NCBI GenBank assembly: GCA_028691385.1
Contig: JAQUZL010000003.1
Location: 1 to 40,920 of the forward strand
DNA: 40,920 bases
Source: Oscillospiraceae bacterium
GTDB taxonomy: Bacteria; Bacillota; Clostridia; Oscillospirales; Oscillospiraceae
Direction of reading: 5' to 3'
The notes under the pieces were generated by a model. The model was not told the DNA's origin. It saw only the letters and a program-made list of their open reading frames with translations, and did not search any database. Of the stretch, positions 23,988-31,921 are shown in pieces (positions within the stretch are counted from its first letter, which is position 1; every line of letters starts with the position of its first letter). The translations under genes and the position numbers were made by a program.

Positions 23988-24382
23988 TGCTCGGTCACCT
24001 CCGGCAAAAAGTGCTGATGGATTTTGTGGCAGTCCAGCAGATAGACCAGGTGGCCGTCATGGAGGGCGACGCCGCCAATCCATCGGTTTTTCGCGCAGAC
24101 GGCGGCCTTTGGCAGCTCAAACTGCGCGGTGGGGCGCAGGCGCACAATGCCCTCAATTTCGTCGGCAAGCAGCGCAAACGTCGTATCTTGGTCGCGTACC
24201 AGCAGGCAGCACGCGGCGGCTGCGTCCGGTTCCAGACGCACGCAGGCCATGTCCGTCGGCGGCACGATGGCGGCACGATCCACATCGGGCAGATTCACCA
24301 CATAGCGGTGACGGCCCACACGGATGGCGAGAAAGCACTCCTCCGCGCCGAAGCGCAGCGCCTGCGCAAGCTCGGCGGCCAT
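23984..24382 (-). CDS. CheW-like protein (132 aa)
   Basis: A second divergent CheW-like domain: CFLAIRVGRHRYVVNLPDVDRAAIV, FALLADEIEGIVRLRP, RWIGGVALHDGHLVYLLDCHKI. The final GVALHDGHLVYLLD strand corresponds to the IPVxDL-type strand of the family. It starts 2 nt after cheC and overlaps the following gene by 4 nt. No ribosome site of its own is clear, so translation is probably coupled to cheC. Confidence 0.72.
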   Translation of the reverse strand: MAAELAQALRFGAEECFLAIRVGRHRYVVNLPDVDRAAIVPPTDMACVRLEPDAAAACCLLVRDQDTTFALLADEIEGIVRLRPTAQFELPKAAVCAKNRWIGGVALHDGHLVYLLDCHKIHQHFLPEVTEQ

Positions 24383-24384
24383 CG

Positions 24385-24999
24385 TCAGCTGAGCTTGTGC
24401 AGAATTTTCTGCAGCGTGTCCAATTTCGGCTGCAGCAGAATGTAGCTGACAACCTCCTGCCCCAGATAATAGAAGGTGTTTTCAATAAAGAGAATTTCCG
24501 GCGCGTTGTCTGCAAACTCCTGCGAAAAAGCGCCGAGTATTTTTGCGCAGCTGCCAATCTCCAAATCCGGCAGAGAAACCGTCAGCTCCGTTTCCAGCAT
24601 GGAGGCCAGCGCGTTGAGATAGGCATTGCACATGATGTTGCCAACCTCGCGGATGGCGGATTCCTGCATTTCGCTCATGGCGTTCACCTGCGCAAGGGGT
24701 TCTCCGGTCAATTCTTCTGCGATGACTTTTGTGAATACCTCGTTGAGTAGAAATGTCACCACACATTCCAGATCGCCGTGCACCTCAATGATGACGCCGG
24801 TGTTGCGAGCGCCTTCGTAATCCATATATTCCGGCAGTCGATTGGCCGGCACAATGCGGATGCGGGGCAGATCCATCTTAATGGGGTGCGAGGTGAGCTG
24901 GGACAGCGCGGTGAGCGCATTACTCGTACCGATGTTGCCAAGCTCCATGAGAATGTCCCTGTGACTTTCATTCAAGTCAAAATAATAATCTACACGCAT
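24385..24999 (-). CDS. cheC: CheY-P phosphatase CheC
   Basis: A 204-aa CheC-family protein with both active-site helices intact: DILMELGN (Asp15, Glu19, Asn22) and SAIREVGN (Ser114, Glu118, Asn121), fitting the (D/S)xxxExxN phosphatase signature. In Bacillus-type systems CheC dephosphorylates CheY-P and is stimulated by CheD. No cheD gene is found in this operon, so it may work alone or with a distant CheD. It follows the hybrid kinase stop by 3 nt. Confidence 0.9.
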   Translation of the reverse strand: MRVDYYFDLNESHRDILMELGNIGTSNALTALSQLTSHPIKMDLPRIRIVPANRLPEYMDYEGARNTGVIIEVHGDLECVVTFLLNEVFTKVIAEELTGEPLAQVNAMSEMQESAIREVGNIMCNAYLNALASMLETELTVSLPDLEIGSCAKILGAFSQEFADNAPEILFIENTFYYLGQEVVSYILLQPKLDTLQKILHKLS

Positions 25000-25002
25000 A
25001 AT

Positions 25003-27675
25003 TCAGCTCCAAATCTCCTGTAAGGTTTGATACAGCAGTCGTACGTCAATGGGCTTTGCAAGATGGGCATTCATGCCGGCGCCCCTGGTCTGCTGCATAT
25101 CCTCGGCAAAGGCGTTGGCGGTCATGGCGATGATCGGCAGCACGTGCAGATCCTGCCGCGCGGCGGCGCGGATGGCTCTGGCGGCTTCCAGACCGTTCAT
25201 AATCGGCATCCGAATATCCATCAGCACGGCGTGATAGTTGCCCGGCTCAGATGTCAGCAGCAGATCCACGGCCTGCCGGCCATTGCTGGCCGGGATGACG
25301 GTGCAGCCCTTTTTCTCCAGCATTTTGCGGGCAATTTCCAAATTGATGGGATGATCCTCCACCAGCAGCACCTTTTTTCCGGTGAAGTCATAGTCCTCAA
25401 TGGGCGCATGGAATGCGACCGGTGCGCTTGGCGTCGTTTCGTCTGCCGCACGCAGCGGCAGCTCGGCCAAAAAGGCCGTGCCCTGACCCAGTACGCTCTC
25501 GGCGTGAATCTTGCCACCCATCAGCCGCAGCAGATTGCGCACAATGGCAAGGCCAAGGCCGCTGCCCTGGTTCTGGGGGCTGGCCTGCTCAAACGGCTCA
25601 AAAATCCGCTCCAGCGCGCCGGGCGCAATCCCCACGCCGCTGTCCTGCACGGCGATACGATAGAGCAGGCGGCCGCCGGAAGCGGCCTGCCGGTCAACGC
25701 GCACGGCGATGCTGCCATGCGCCGGGGTAAACTTGACTGCGTTGCTGAGTAGGTTGAAAAACACCTGCTGCATCCGCATTTTATCCAGCAAAACCGGCAC
25801 TTCCGGCACGTCCGGCGTGGCGGTATAGGTGAAGGTGATGCTTTTTTGCTGCATCTGCGTGCGCATGGACAGCAGCACCAGCTCCATACATTCCCGAATG
25901 GTGCATGGGGCAAGATGCAGCTCCACCCGGTCGCTTTCAATTTTGGACATATCCAAAATATCGTTGATCAGCCCCAGCAGATATTGCCCGGACGAAGAAA
26001 TCTTTTCCAAATATTCCTGCACGGCGACCTGATTGCCAATCTCGTCCAGCGCAAGGCTGGACATGCCGAGGATGGCGTTCATGGGGGTGCGGATGTCGTG
26101 ACTCATGCGGGAAAGGAAGCTGCTTTTTGCCTCGTTGGCCTTTTTGGCTTCGTTCAGCGCTACCTCCAGCTGCTCATTTTGCAGGCGATAGCTTTCGGTG
26201 TCGTCGGTGGCATAGACAATGCGCGCGGGAATGCCGTTCCAGTCCATGAGCTTGCCGCTCATGTTCAGATGGCGGCCGGTCGTTTCATGGGTGACCTGCA
26301 GGGCGGTATAGCGCTCGGCAGAGAGCCTGCGGGACTGATAAAGCATCCACGGCGCGCCGGCTTGCCCATGCATCCCGGCGTCCTCGGATTCCTCGATCAG
26401 AGATGCGGCCGCATTGTTGACGTAAAGCAGCTCCTGCGTGGCAGCGTCGCTGACGACAATGCCGCAAGAGGCGTCATCGAGCATGTTCTGGAACATTTTT
26501 TCCCGCAAGGTGGTGGGGGAAATGACCGCCTGATAGACCGGATGGCCGTCCTCCATGCGGATGCGGACGGCGTGCGCCTGTACCCAAAGCGCCTTTCCGG
26601 ATTTGCTGCACAGCCGGAAGGTGATTTCCAGCGGCTCCGTGCCGGCGCTGCGCAAATTGGCCAGCAGCCGCGCCCGATCGGATTCATGCACCGCGCCCAG
26701 CAGCCCCTCCCGCACCAGCGTGGGGCGATCGGCTGCGCGCCAGCCCAGGTGCTGGGCAAGCTTGCTGCTGGCATATTGCAGCTCCAGCTTTTCACCCAAG
26801 CGGAAAATCACAACGCCGCCGGGGATGTTGTTTACTAGCGTTTCGATGGCGTTGCGCTGAATGGCAGTGTCGCGCAGCTCGATGAGGTTGGAAAGCCGCA
26901 GACGAATCAGATTGGGATTAAAGGGCTTGCGGAGAAACTCGTTCGCGCCATAGGAGAGAAGCTGCTCTTCATCGCTGCCCTGCTCGGCGAGAATGACCAC
27001 CGGCACAGAGGCATAGAGCAGGCTGCTTTTGAGCGCGGCGGTCAGCCGGTAATCGTCCAGACGGACAATGGCCTCGTCGACCAAAATGGCGGAGATTTCA
27101 TCCTGCTCTTTTCCGAGGATGGACAGCACCTCCGCGCCGTCTTCGGCTTCGATCATCGCGTAGCTGCAACCGAGAATTTCCCGCAGCGCGCGGCGTTCGG
27201 CGGGATCGTCGGTGGCCACAATCAGCTTGTCCTTGATATTGGACTGCCCCACCGGCGCATACTGAATCCGTTTGCGCAAATCCTCTGTGACGACCTGATG
27301 GCCGGAATCCATGAAAATTTCCTGAACGGCCTGAGTGCCGTCAGCGAGCCGGATACTGCGCATTTCCCCCATGATATAGGCAATGGAACCATCCCGCCGC
27401 CGAATGCGATGGCCAAAATTGATGGGCTGGTCGACGCGCATGCAGCGGCGAAGAAATCCGCGCTGTATCTCGCGGTCATAGACATAGACTAGCGCGCAGC
27501 GGCCTGCCTGCAGGTCTGTGGAAAAGGCGTCCTTACTGTCGTATCCGAAGATTTGCGCGCAGGCCTTGTTGAACTGCAAAACGGTTGGCTGTTCCTCAAG
27601 GGTATAGCGCAGAATACCGCATAAAACGCTCTCGAACAAGCTCTGTTCGTCCTGCTGCTGGTGCATATTCTCCAT
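25003..27675 (-). CDS. Soluble hybrid histidine kinase (PAS, REC, PAS, PAS, HisKA, HATPase, REC)
   Basis: An 890-aa protein with no membrane segment. In order: a PAS-like domain (about 15-125); a receiver-like domain (about 148-268) keeping Asp200 and Lys250; two PAS-like regions (about 275-390 and 395-495); HisKA with LSRMSHDIRTPMNAILGM (His526); HATPase with NLLSNAVKFTP, DSGVGIAP and GSGLGLAIVRN; C-terminal receiver with LMDIRMP (Asp820) and a TANAF/KPID end. The frame extends to 27927, but TTGGAGAA about 7 nt before ATG 27675 supports the shorter form. It is the first gene of the chemosensory operon. It probably feeds an intracellular signal into, or takes one from, the Che proteins; no DNA-binding output is encoded nearby. 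Confidence 0.9.
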   Translation of the reverse strand: MENMHQQQDEQSLFESVLCGILRYTLEEQPTVLQFNKACAQIFGYDSKDAFSTDLQAGRCALVYVYDREIQRGFLRRCMRVDQPINFGHRIRRRDGSIAYIMGEMRSIRLADGTQAVQEIFMDSGHQVVTEDLRKRIQYAPVGQSNIKDKLIVATDDPAERRALREILGCSYAMIEAEDGAEVLSILGKEQDEISAILVDEAIVRLDDYRLTAALKSSLLYASVPVVILAEQGSDEEQLLSYGANEFLRKPFNPNLIRLRLSNLIELRDTAIQRNAIETLVNNIPGGVVIFRLGEKLELQYASSKLAQHLGWRAADRPTLVREGLLGAVHESDRARLLANLRSAGTEPLEITFRLCSKSGKALWVQAHAVRIRMEDGHPVYQAVISPTTLREKMFQNMLDDASCGIVVSDAATQELLYVNNAAASLIEESEDAGMHGQAGAPWMLYQSRRLSAERYTALQVTHETTGRHLNMSGKLMDWNGIPARIVYATDDTESYRLQNEQLEVALNEAKKANEAKSSFLSRMSHDIRTPMNAILGMSSLALDEIGNQVAVQEYLEKISSSGQYLLGLINDILDMSKIESDRVELHLAPCTIRECMELVLLSMRTQMQQKSITFTYTATPDVPEVPVLLDKMRMQQVFFNLLSNAVKFTPAHGSIAVRVDRQAASGGRLLYRIAVQDSGVGIAPGALERIFEPFEQASPQNQGSGLGLAIVRNLLRLMGGKIHAESVLGQGTAFLAELPLRAADETTPSAPVAFHAPIEDYDFTGKKVLLVEDHPINLEIARKMLEKKGCTVIPASNGRQAVDLLLTSEPGNYHAVLMDIRMPIMNGLEAARAIRAAARQDLHVLPIIAMTANAFAEDMQQTRGAGMNAHLAKPIDVRLLYQTLQEIWS

Positions 27676-27756
27676 AACCGATTCTCCAATCATAACGACA
27701 GATTGTTTGCCTGCATTTGCCGAAAAAGGCAACAAATACACATAATATACAAAGTC

Positions 27757-27785
27757 AGTATAGCATTGCAGCTTCAAAATGTAAA
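27757..27785 (-). promoter_or_regulatory. Sigma-A promoter of the chemosensory operon
   Basis: On the minus strand, -35 TTTACA (27780-27785), 17-nt spacer, -10 TATACT (27757-27762); the start would be near 27750, about 75 nt before the hybrid kinase gene. This is a housekeeping promoter rather than a flagellar sigma-28 (TAAA-N15-GCCGATAA) type. Confidence 0.75.
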
Positions 27786-28146
27786 TGATTTTGCACCCTT
27801 GGGACGGGAAGAAAAAGACGAGAGGTGGGATTTTACGGGAAAAACCCGCAAAAAAGAAGGAAATTGCGCGGCAGAAGCTGCCGTGTCGGACGTTCGGCGC
27901 AGGCAACAGAACGGTTGGATCAGGCATTCACAAGAATCGGACGGAATCAATCTGCGCCTGCACGCGGCGCAAGGCTGGCAGCACCGGCATTCGCAATACC
28001 GGCGGGATGGAAATTGCAGGCGGCAAAGCCCAGGGGGCTTGCCGCCTGCAATTCACAGACAGCAAGCCCCCTGGGCAGCTTGATTCAAATCGTTATCTCA
28101 TTTTTGAGGCCACATCAAAAGCCGGTGCTGCGGCGCGTTGCGCGCA
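27786..28146. other. Gene-free interval between patB and the chemosensory operon
   Basis: No protein-like ORF is convincing here on either strand. On the minus strand there is a CGGCAG-CTT-CTGCCG mini-hairpin near 27870-27884 followed by a T-rich run (27851-27861), a possible terminator of the patB transcript, and the large overlapping hairpins at 28012-28076. Confidence 0.5.
28012..28076. repeat. Two mutually exclusive long hairpins
   Basis: Hairpin A pairs 28012-28030 with 28036-28053 (18 bp, one bulged A). Hairpin B pairs 28028-28042 with 28062-28076 (15 bp perfect, GCCCAGGGGGCTTGC). The shared segment 28028-28042 can join only one of them. They lie 70-135 nt after the patB stop on its transcript. 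Neither has a U-tract, so the role could be mRNA 3'-end stability, a mobile palindromic repeat, or a switchable element. Confidence 0.6.
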
Positions 28147-29301
28147 TTACAAATGGTCTGCGAGCGCTTTGGCTGCCTGCGCAATGTTCTCACGGCAGGT
28201 GGCAAGGTTCATGCGCACATGACATGCCGATGCGCCGCCAAACCACGCGCCATAGTCCATGGCAAGGCCGCAGCGCCCCTCAATGTAGTCCGGCAGCTGC
28301 TCCGGGCGCAGGTATGCGCCAAAGTCCAGCCAGGCAAGGTAGGTGCCCTCCAGCGGGGAAACGACCACCTGGGGCAGTGTGTCGCGCAGGGAGGATACCA
28401 AAAGCTGGTAGTTCCCATAGACGGTTTCCAGCACCTGTCCAAGCCACGCTCTGCCGCCCCGATAGGCGGCTTCCGCCGCGACGACGCCGAAGCTGTTGCC
28501 GCTGGCCACATGCAGGACGGCGACATAGTCGTCATATTTCTTGCGAATGGTGTCGTCAGGAATGATGATGACCGAATTCTTCAATCCCGCCAGATTGAAG
28601 GTCTTGCTGGGCGCGGTCAGCGTGACCAGCATGTCGTCATAGCTGCCCACGGTGGCGGCGGGGATGTGGACATGGCCTGCGAAGGTGAAATCCTGATGGA
28701 TTTCGTCGGAAATCACAAACACGCCGTTTTCCCGGCAAATGTCCAGCAGGCGCTTCAGCTCCTGCCGCGTCCAGACGCGGCCAACCGGATTGTGGGGCGA
28801 GCACATGAGGAATACCTTCACGTGATGTTCCCGAATCTTCTGCTCGAAATCCGCAAAATCAATGGTATACACGCCGTTTGTATTCACAAGCTCGCTTTCC
28901 ACCAGCGTGCGGTGGTTTTCCCGCACGGCGTTGGCAAAGGGGTAATAGACCGGGGACTGGATGAGCACTGCGTCGCCGGGGACGGTCATCATCTGGATGA
29001 ACCAGTTGAACGCGGCCACCACGCCGGGGGAGTAACGAATCCACGCGCGCGCCACATCATAGTTGTGATAGGTCTTTTCCCAGCGCACAAAGGCGTCGTA
29101 ATAGCTTTCCGGCGTGACGTCATAGCCGAACACACCGAACGAAACATGGCGCTGCAGCGCGTCGCGGACGCATTGGGCAGCGGCAAAGTCCATGTCGGCC
29201 ACCCAAAGCCCCATCAGATTTTCATGCTGAAATTGGTTGCCGTAGTGGTTCCATTTGGAGCAGTTGGTTCCGCGGCGATCCCGATAGATCAGTTCTTCCA
29301 T
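28147..29301 (-). CDS. patB: MalY/PatB-type PLP C-S lyase / aminotransferase
   Basis: A 384-aa fold-type I PLP enzyme. Landmarks: GLWVADMDF near the N-terminus, SPVYYPF, the cofactor-binding SPHNPVGRVW (Asn171), ISDEIHQDF (Asp199) and the Schiff-base lysine in TAPSKTFNLAGLK (Lys233). This is the MalY/PatB subgroup, which cleaves carbon-sulfur bonds of cystathionine, cysteine or cysteine S-conjugates to pyruvate, ammonia and a thiol. The frame runs on to 29337, but GAGGTG 7 nt ahead of ATG 29301 sets the start. It is the last gene of the opp-led cluster, separated from the previous gene by a hairpin. A true aminotransferase role is possible but less likely. Confidence 0.85.
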   Translation of the reverse strand: MEELIYRDRRGTNCSKWNHYGNQFQHENLMGLWVADMDFAAAQCVRDALQRHVSFGVFGYDVTPESYYDAFVRWEKTYHNYDVARAWIRYSPGVVAAFNWFIQMMTVPGDAVLIQSPVYYPFANAVRENHRTLVESELVNTNGVYTIDFADFEQKIREHHVKVFLMCSPHNPVGRVWTRQELKRLLDICRENGVFVISDEIHQDFTFAGHVHIPAATVGSYDDMLVTLTAPSKTFNLAGLKNSVIIIPDDTIRKKYDDYVAVLHVASGNSFGVVAAEAAYRGGRAWLGQVLETVYGNYQLLVSSLRDTLPQVVVSPLEGTYLAWLDFGAYLRPEQLPDYIEGRCGLAMDYGAWFGGASACHVRMNLATCRENIAQAAKALADHL

Positions 29302-29327
29302 AAGACACCTCACAGACGTAAATTGAA

Positions 29328-29353
29328 GCTGGGGCAAACGAAGTTGCCCCAGC
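29328..29353 (-). terminator. Hairpin between amidotransferase and patB genes
   Basis: GCTGGGGCAA (29328-29337) and TTGCCCCAGC (29344-29353), 10 bp perfect; on the minus strand the loop is CTTCGT, a stable UUCG-type turn. The following TTCAATTT is a poor U-tract, so it is likely leaky, lowering patB expression rather than ending the operon. Confidence 0.55.
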
Positions 29354-29370
29354 AGGGTTGCCGATTTGGA

Positions 29371-30099
29371 TTACCGCGCCACTTGGCGGTGCGCTTCGGC
29401 CAGCGCCACCAGATGCGAAAACAGCGGACGAAAGCGCGGGTGGTCTGCGACCAGCTCCTCCGGATGCCACTGCACGGCGTAGATGCCGCGCGCGGCGCTC
29501 TCCATGGCTTCCACCACGCCGTCGGCGGCGGTGGCTGTGACAGTAAACGGCGCGGCCACGGTTTTGACGGCCTGATGGTGGAAGCTGTTGACCATCAGCG
29601 GCTCGCTGCCCAGCAGCTGCGAGATCAGACTGTCCGGCGCAAGGCGCACACGATGGGTCAGCGCGCTGCGAATCGCCATATCCTGGGCATGGCAGATGGC
29701 GGCGTCGTACTGCGTGGGCAGATCCTGATACAGATCGCCGCCGAAGCAGACGTTCAAAAGCTGCATGCCGCGGCAGATGCCAAAGATCGGCTTTTGCTGT
29801 GCGGCAGCCAAACGCACCAGCGCCAGCTCCATCTGATCCTTATCGGCGAGGGTGTAGGAAACCTGCGCAGTCGGCTCCTGCCCATACAGCGTGGGCGTCA
29901 CATCCTCGCCGCCGGGCAGCAAAAGCCCATCGAGCAGCGGCAGATATTCTGCCGCGCGGGCGGCGTCGGCGTCGGCGGGAATCAGGATGGGCGTGCCGCC
30001 GGCGGCGATGATGGCGTCAATATAGGGTGTATTCACCAGATATTTGCGCGCCATGAGCTTGGGACTTTCTGCGGCAATCATGCCGATGATGGGCTTCAT
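29371..30099 (-). CDS. Gamma-glutamyl hydrolase-like class I glutamine amidotransferase (peptidase C26, PuuD-like)
   Basis: A 242-aa protein with the C26 triad: nucleophile Cys109 in FGICRGMQLLN, and His212/Glu214 in AVQWHPEEL; GLLLPGGEDVTPTLYG and VNSFHHQAVK are also diagnostic. Relatives hydrolyse gamma-glutamyl amides such as gamma-glutamyl-GABA or other gamma-glutamyl conjugates. GAGGTG precedes the ATG by about 8 nt, and the start follows the previous stop by 1 nt. With a peptide importer, a C-S lyase and an M20 hydrolase around it, a gamma-glutamyl peptide or glutathione-derived substrate is plausible, but this is inference. Confidence 0.85.
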   Translation of the reverse strand: MKPIIGMIAAESPKLMARKYLVNTPYIDAIIAAGGTPILIPADADAARAAEYLPLLDGLLLPGGEDVTPTLYGQEPTAQVSYTLADKDQMELALVRLAAAQQKPIFGICRGMQLLNVCFGGDLYQDLPTQYDAAICHAQDMAIRSALTHRVRLAPDSLISQLLGSEPLMVNSFHHQAVKTVAAPFTVTATAADGVVEAMESAARGIYAVQWHPEELVADHPRFRPLFSHLVALAEAHRQVAR

Positions 30100-30100
30100 T

Positions 30101-30994
30101 TCATTTCACCTCAGCTTGCAGCGCCGCCTGAAAGGCGGGGACAAACACGCGTGTAAAGCGCGCGCGCGCATCATGGGAAGAATAGTCCGCCCAGAGCGGG
30201 CTTGGCGTCACGGACAGGGGATAGGTGTCATAGGCAACCTGCGCCAGATCGGAAAGCTGGTAGGCGTTGGCGGTCGCTTTGGCGCGGGACGCGCCGTCTG
30301 CGGCCATCTGTGCAAGTCCCCGGTCAATGGCGTCCGCGCCCGGCTCGCCCAGCTGCTCGAGCGCCGCTTCGAGAATATAATAATACAGCTTAATGCTCAG
30401 CGTTTCAAAGCCAAGCTTGCCACAGGCTTTTTTGGGCGTGACGGCGGGGGCGACGTAGCCCGGGTCATACTGGGCAAAGCACTTGGGCTTCAGCGAGTCC
30501 GGCAGATTTTCGGCGCGCAGCACCACGTTGAACGCGCAGTACTCGTCCGTTTCCTGCGTCAGGGTCTTGGACAGATTGGTGTGGCCGTAATCATAGGCAT
30601 AGTGGTTGTAGCAGGCGGGATGGAACTCCTCGCAGTACATCCGGCCGATGGCACGCGCGCCATAGGCCTTCCAGACGTCTGCCATGGGGCAGACCAGCGT
30701 GTGGGACACGCGCTCTTCCGGATTCAGCTCCTGCAGCTCCCGCTTGAAGCGGGGGTCGGGCGGCAGGTCGCCGCCGACGGAAAACAGGCTCTGCATATTG
30801 ATTTTGACGCCCAGCTCCAAATGCCTTTGCCTGGAATGCGCGCCGCGGTCGCGGCCATAGCGGCGCGTGCCCTCCCGGAGTGCGCGTTCGCCCTCCACGC
30901 CAAATGCGTCCAGCAGCGCACGCCCGATAAAGGAATAAAGAAGCGTATAGTTGTCGGAAAGATCCATCACACATTGTTCTTCGTAAGTATACAT
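30101..30994 (-). CDS. ATC-hydrolase-family protein (L-2-amino-thiazoline-4-carboxylate hydrolase-like), copy 1
   Basis: A 297-aa cytoplasmic protein. Conserved features shared with the tandem neighbour: MYTY start, helix with R-x-G-R-x-R/S-G, a C-P-(M/L)-A-D-x-W block (LVCPMADVWKAYGA), YCEEFH, NLSKTLT, C-x-F-x-V, KLYYYILEAA and a C-terminal TPSPLWADY. This suits the ATC hydrolase family, whose founder opens the thiazoline ring of L-ATC to N-carbamoyl-L-cysteine in Pseudomonas. Many family members have no tested function. AAAGGAG stands 8 nt before the ATG. It sits between its paralogue and the amidotransferase gene. The family call is from recalled motifs and should be treated as moderate. 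Confidence 0.62.
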   Translation of the reverse strand: MYTYEEQCVMDLSDNYTLLYSFIGRALLDAFGVEGERALREGTRRYGRDRGAHSRQRHLELGVKINMQSLFSVGGDLPPDPRFKRELQELNPEERVSHTLVCPMADVWKAYGARAIGRMYCEEFHPACYNHYAYDYGHTNLSKTLTQETDEYCAFNVVLRAENLPDSLKPKCFAQYDPGYVAPAVTPKKACGKLGFETLSIKLYYYILEAALEQLGEPGADAIDRGLAQMAADGASRAKATANAYQLSDLAQVAYDTYPLSVTPSPLWADYSSHDARARFTRVFVPAFQAALQAEVK

Positions 30995-31010
30995 CGTCTT
31001 TGCTCCTTTC

Positions 31011-31904
31011 TCAGGCGTCCAGCGCGGCGGCGATGGGGTCTAAAACCAGTGTTTTCATCAGGGACTGCGCATTGTGGCCGGGGTGGGACGCCCATGCGGC
31101 GTCATCCGAGGGGGTGAGCGCAAGCGGGAAGTTCTGGCGCGCAAAGTCCGCATCCAGCGGCGCAAGGGTATGCACTGCCTGCACGCGCATGGCGGAAAGG
31201 GCGGCGCTTGACCAGTCCTTCAGACCCTCGGCGACGGCACAGACGCCGTCCGCGCCGCAAACTTCTTCGGCGGTTTCCAGCAGATAGTAATAGATGGCGA
31301 TGGTCATATCCGCAAGCCCCGCGTCGTATCCCGCGTCGGCGGGCAGCGCCTGCGGCGCGGCGTAGTCCGGGTCGCAGTGGGCAAAGGTTTCCTTTGCCCG
31401 CTCGGGCGTCATGTTGGCTTCCCGGAAAAAGACGGAGAAGCGGCAGAAATTATCGCGCGGGCAGGTGAGCAGCTTGGACAGGTTGACCTGCCCCACGTTT
31501 TCGGTATAGGCCAGCACGCGCGCGTACTGGTATTCCTCACAATAGAAGCTGCCGGCCTTGGACGCGCTGCGGCGATTCCAGTAGTCGGCCAGCGGGCAGG
31601 TGTAGACCTCCCAGATCTGGCGATCCGCTTCGTCAAAAATTTCGGTGCTGCGCACCCGGGGGTCGTCCACAAAATCTCTGCCGCAGTGATAGAGATTGTG
31701 CAGGTTGGTCTTGACGTTTGCGCCGCGCAGCGCCGCGCGCTGGCGCAGACCGCTTTCACGGCCTGCCCGGCGCACGGCTTCCCGAATCAGGCGTTCGCCC
31801 TTCCGGTCGCCGCAGGTGCGCATAATGCGCTGCGTCAGGTGAAAATACATGGCGGAAAAGGCGTCCTGTTTGTTTTGCGGCTTAATATCGGTGTAGGTAT
31901 ACAT
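31011..31904 (-). CDS. ATC-hydrolase-family protein, copy 2
   Basis: A 297-aa tandem paralogue of the gene at 30101-30994, the same length and architecture but clearly diverged: YTCPLADYWNRRSAS, FYCEEYQYARVLAYTE, NLSKLLTCPRDNFCRFSVFF, FAHCDPDYAAP, IAIYYYLLETAEE, and LTPSDDAAWASH at the end. Invariant residues between copies (Cys-Pro-x-Ala-Asp, Tyr-Cys-Glu-Glu, Asn-Leu-Ser-Lys, Cys-x-Phe, Asp-Pro-x-Tyr) mark the likely active site. The 16-bp gap to copy 1 and equal lengths suggest a heteromer or two related substrates. AGAGGAT precedes the ATG by 6 nt. Confidence 0.62.
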   Translation of the reverse strand: MYTYTDIKPQNKQDAFSAMYFHLTQRIMRTCGDRKGERLIREAVRRAGRESGLRQRAALRGANVKTNLHNLYHCGRDFVDDPRVRSTEIFDEADRQIWEVYTCPLADYWNRRSASKAGSFYCEEYQYARVLAYTENVGQVNLSKLLTCPRDNFCRFSVFFREANMTPERAKETFAHCDPDYAAPQALPADAGYDAGLADMTIAIYYYLLETAEEVCGADGVCAVAEGLKDWSSAALSAMRVQAVHTLAPLDADFARQNFPLALTPSDDAAWASHPGHNAQSLMKTLVLDPIAAALDA

Positions 31905-31921
31905 GGAATATCCTCTTTTCG

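Noticed and set aside
28138-30156. 672-aa plus-strand open frame
   Set aside because: It lies antisense to patB and the amidotransferase gene, both with clear motifs. Its translation is His/Arg-rich with no recognisable domain, as expected for a GC-rich shadow frame.
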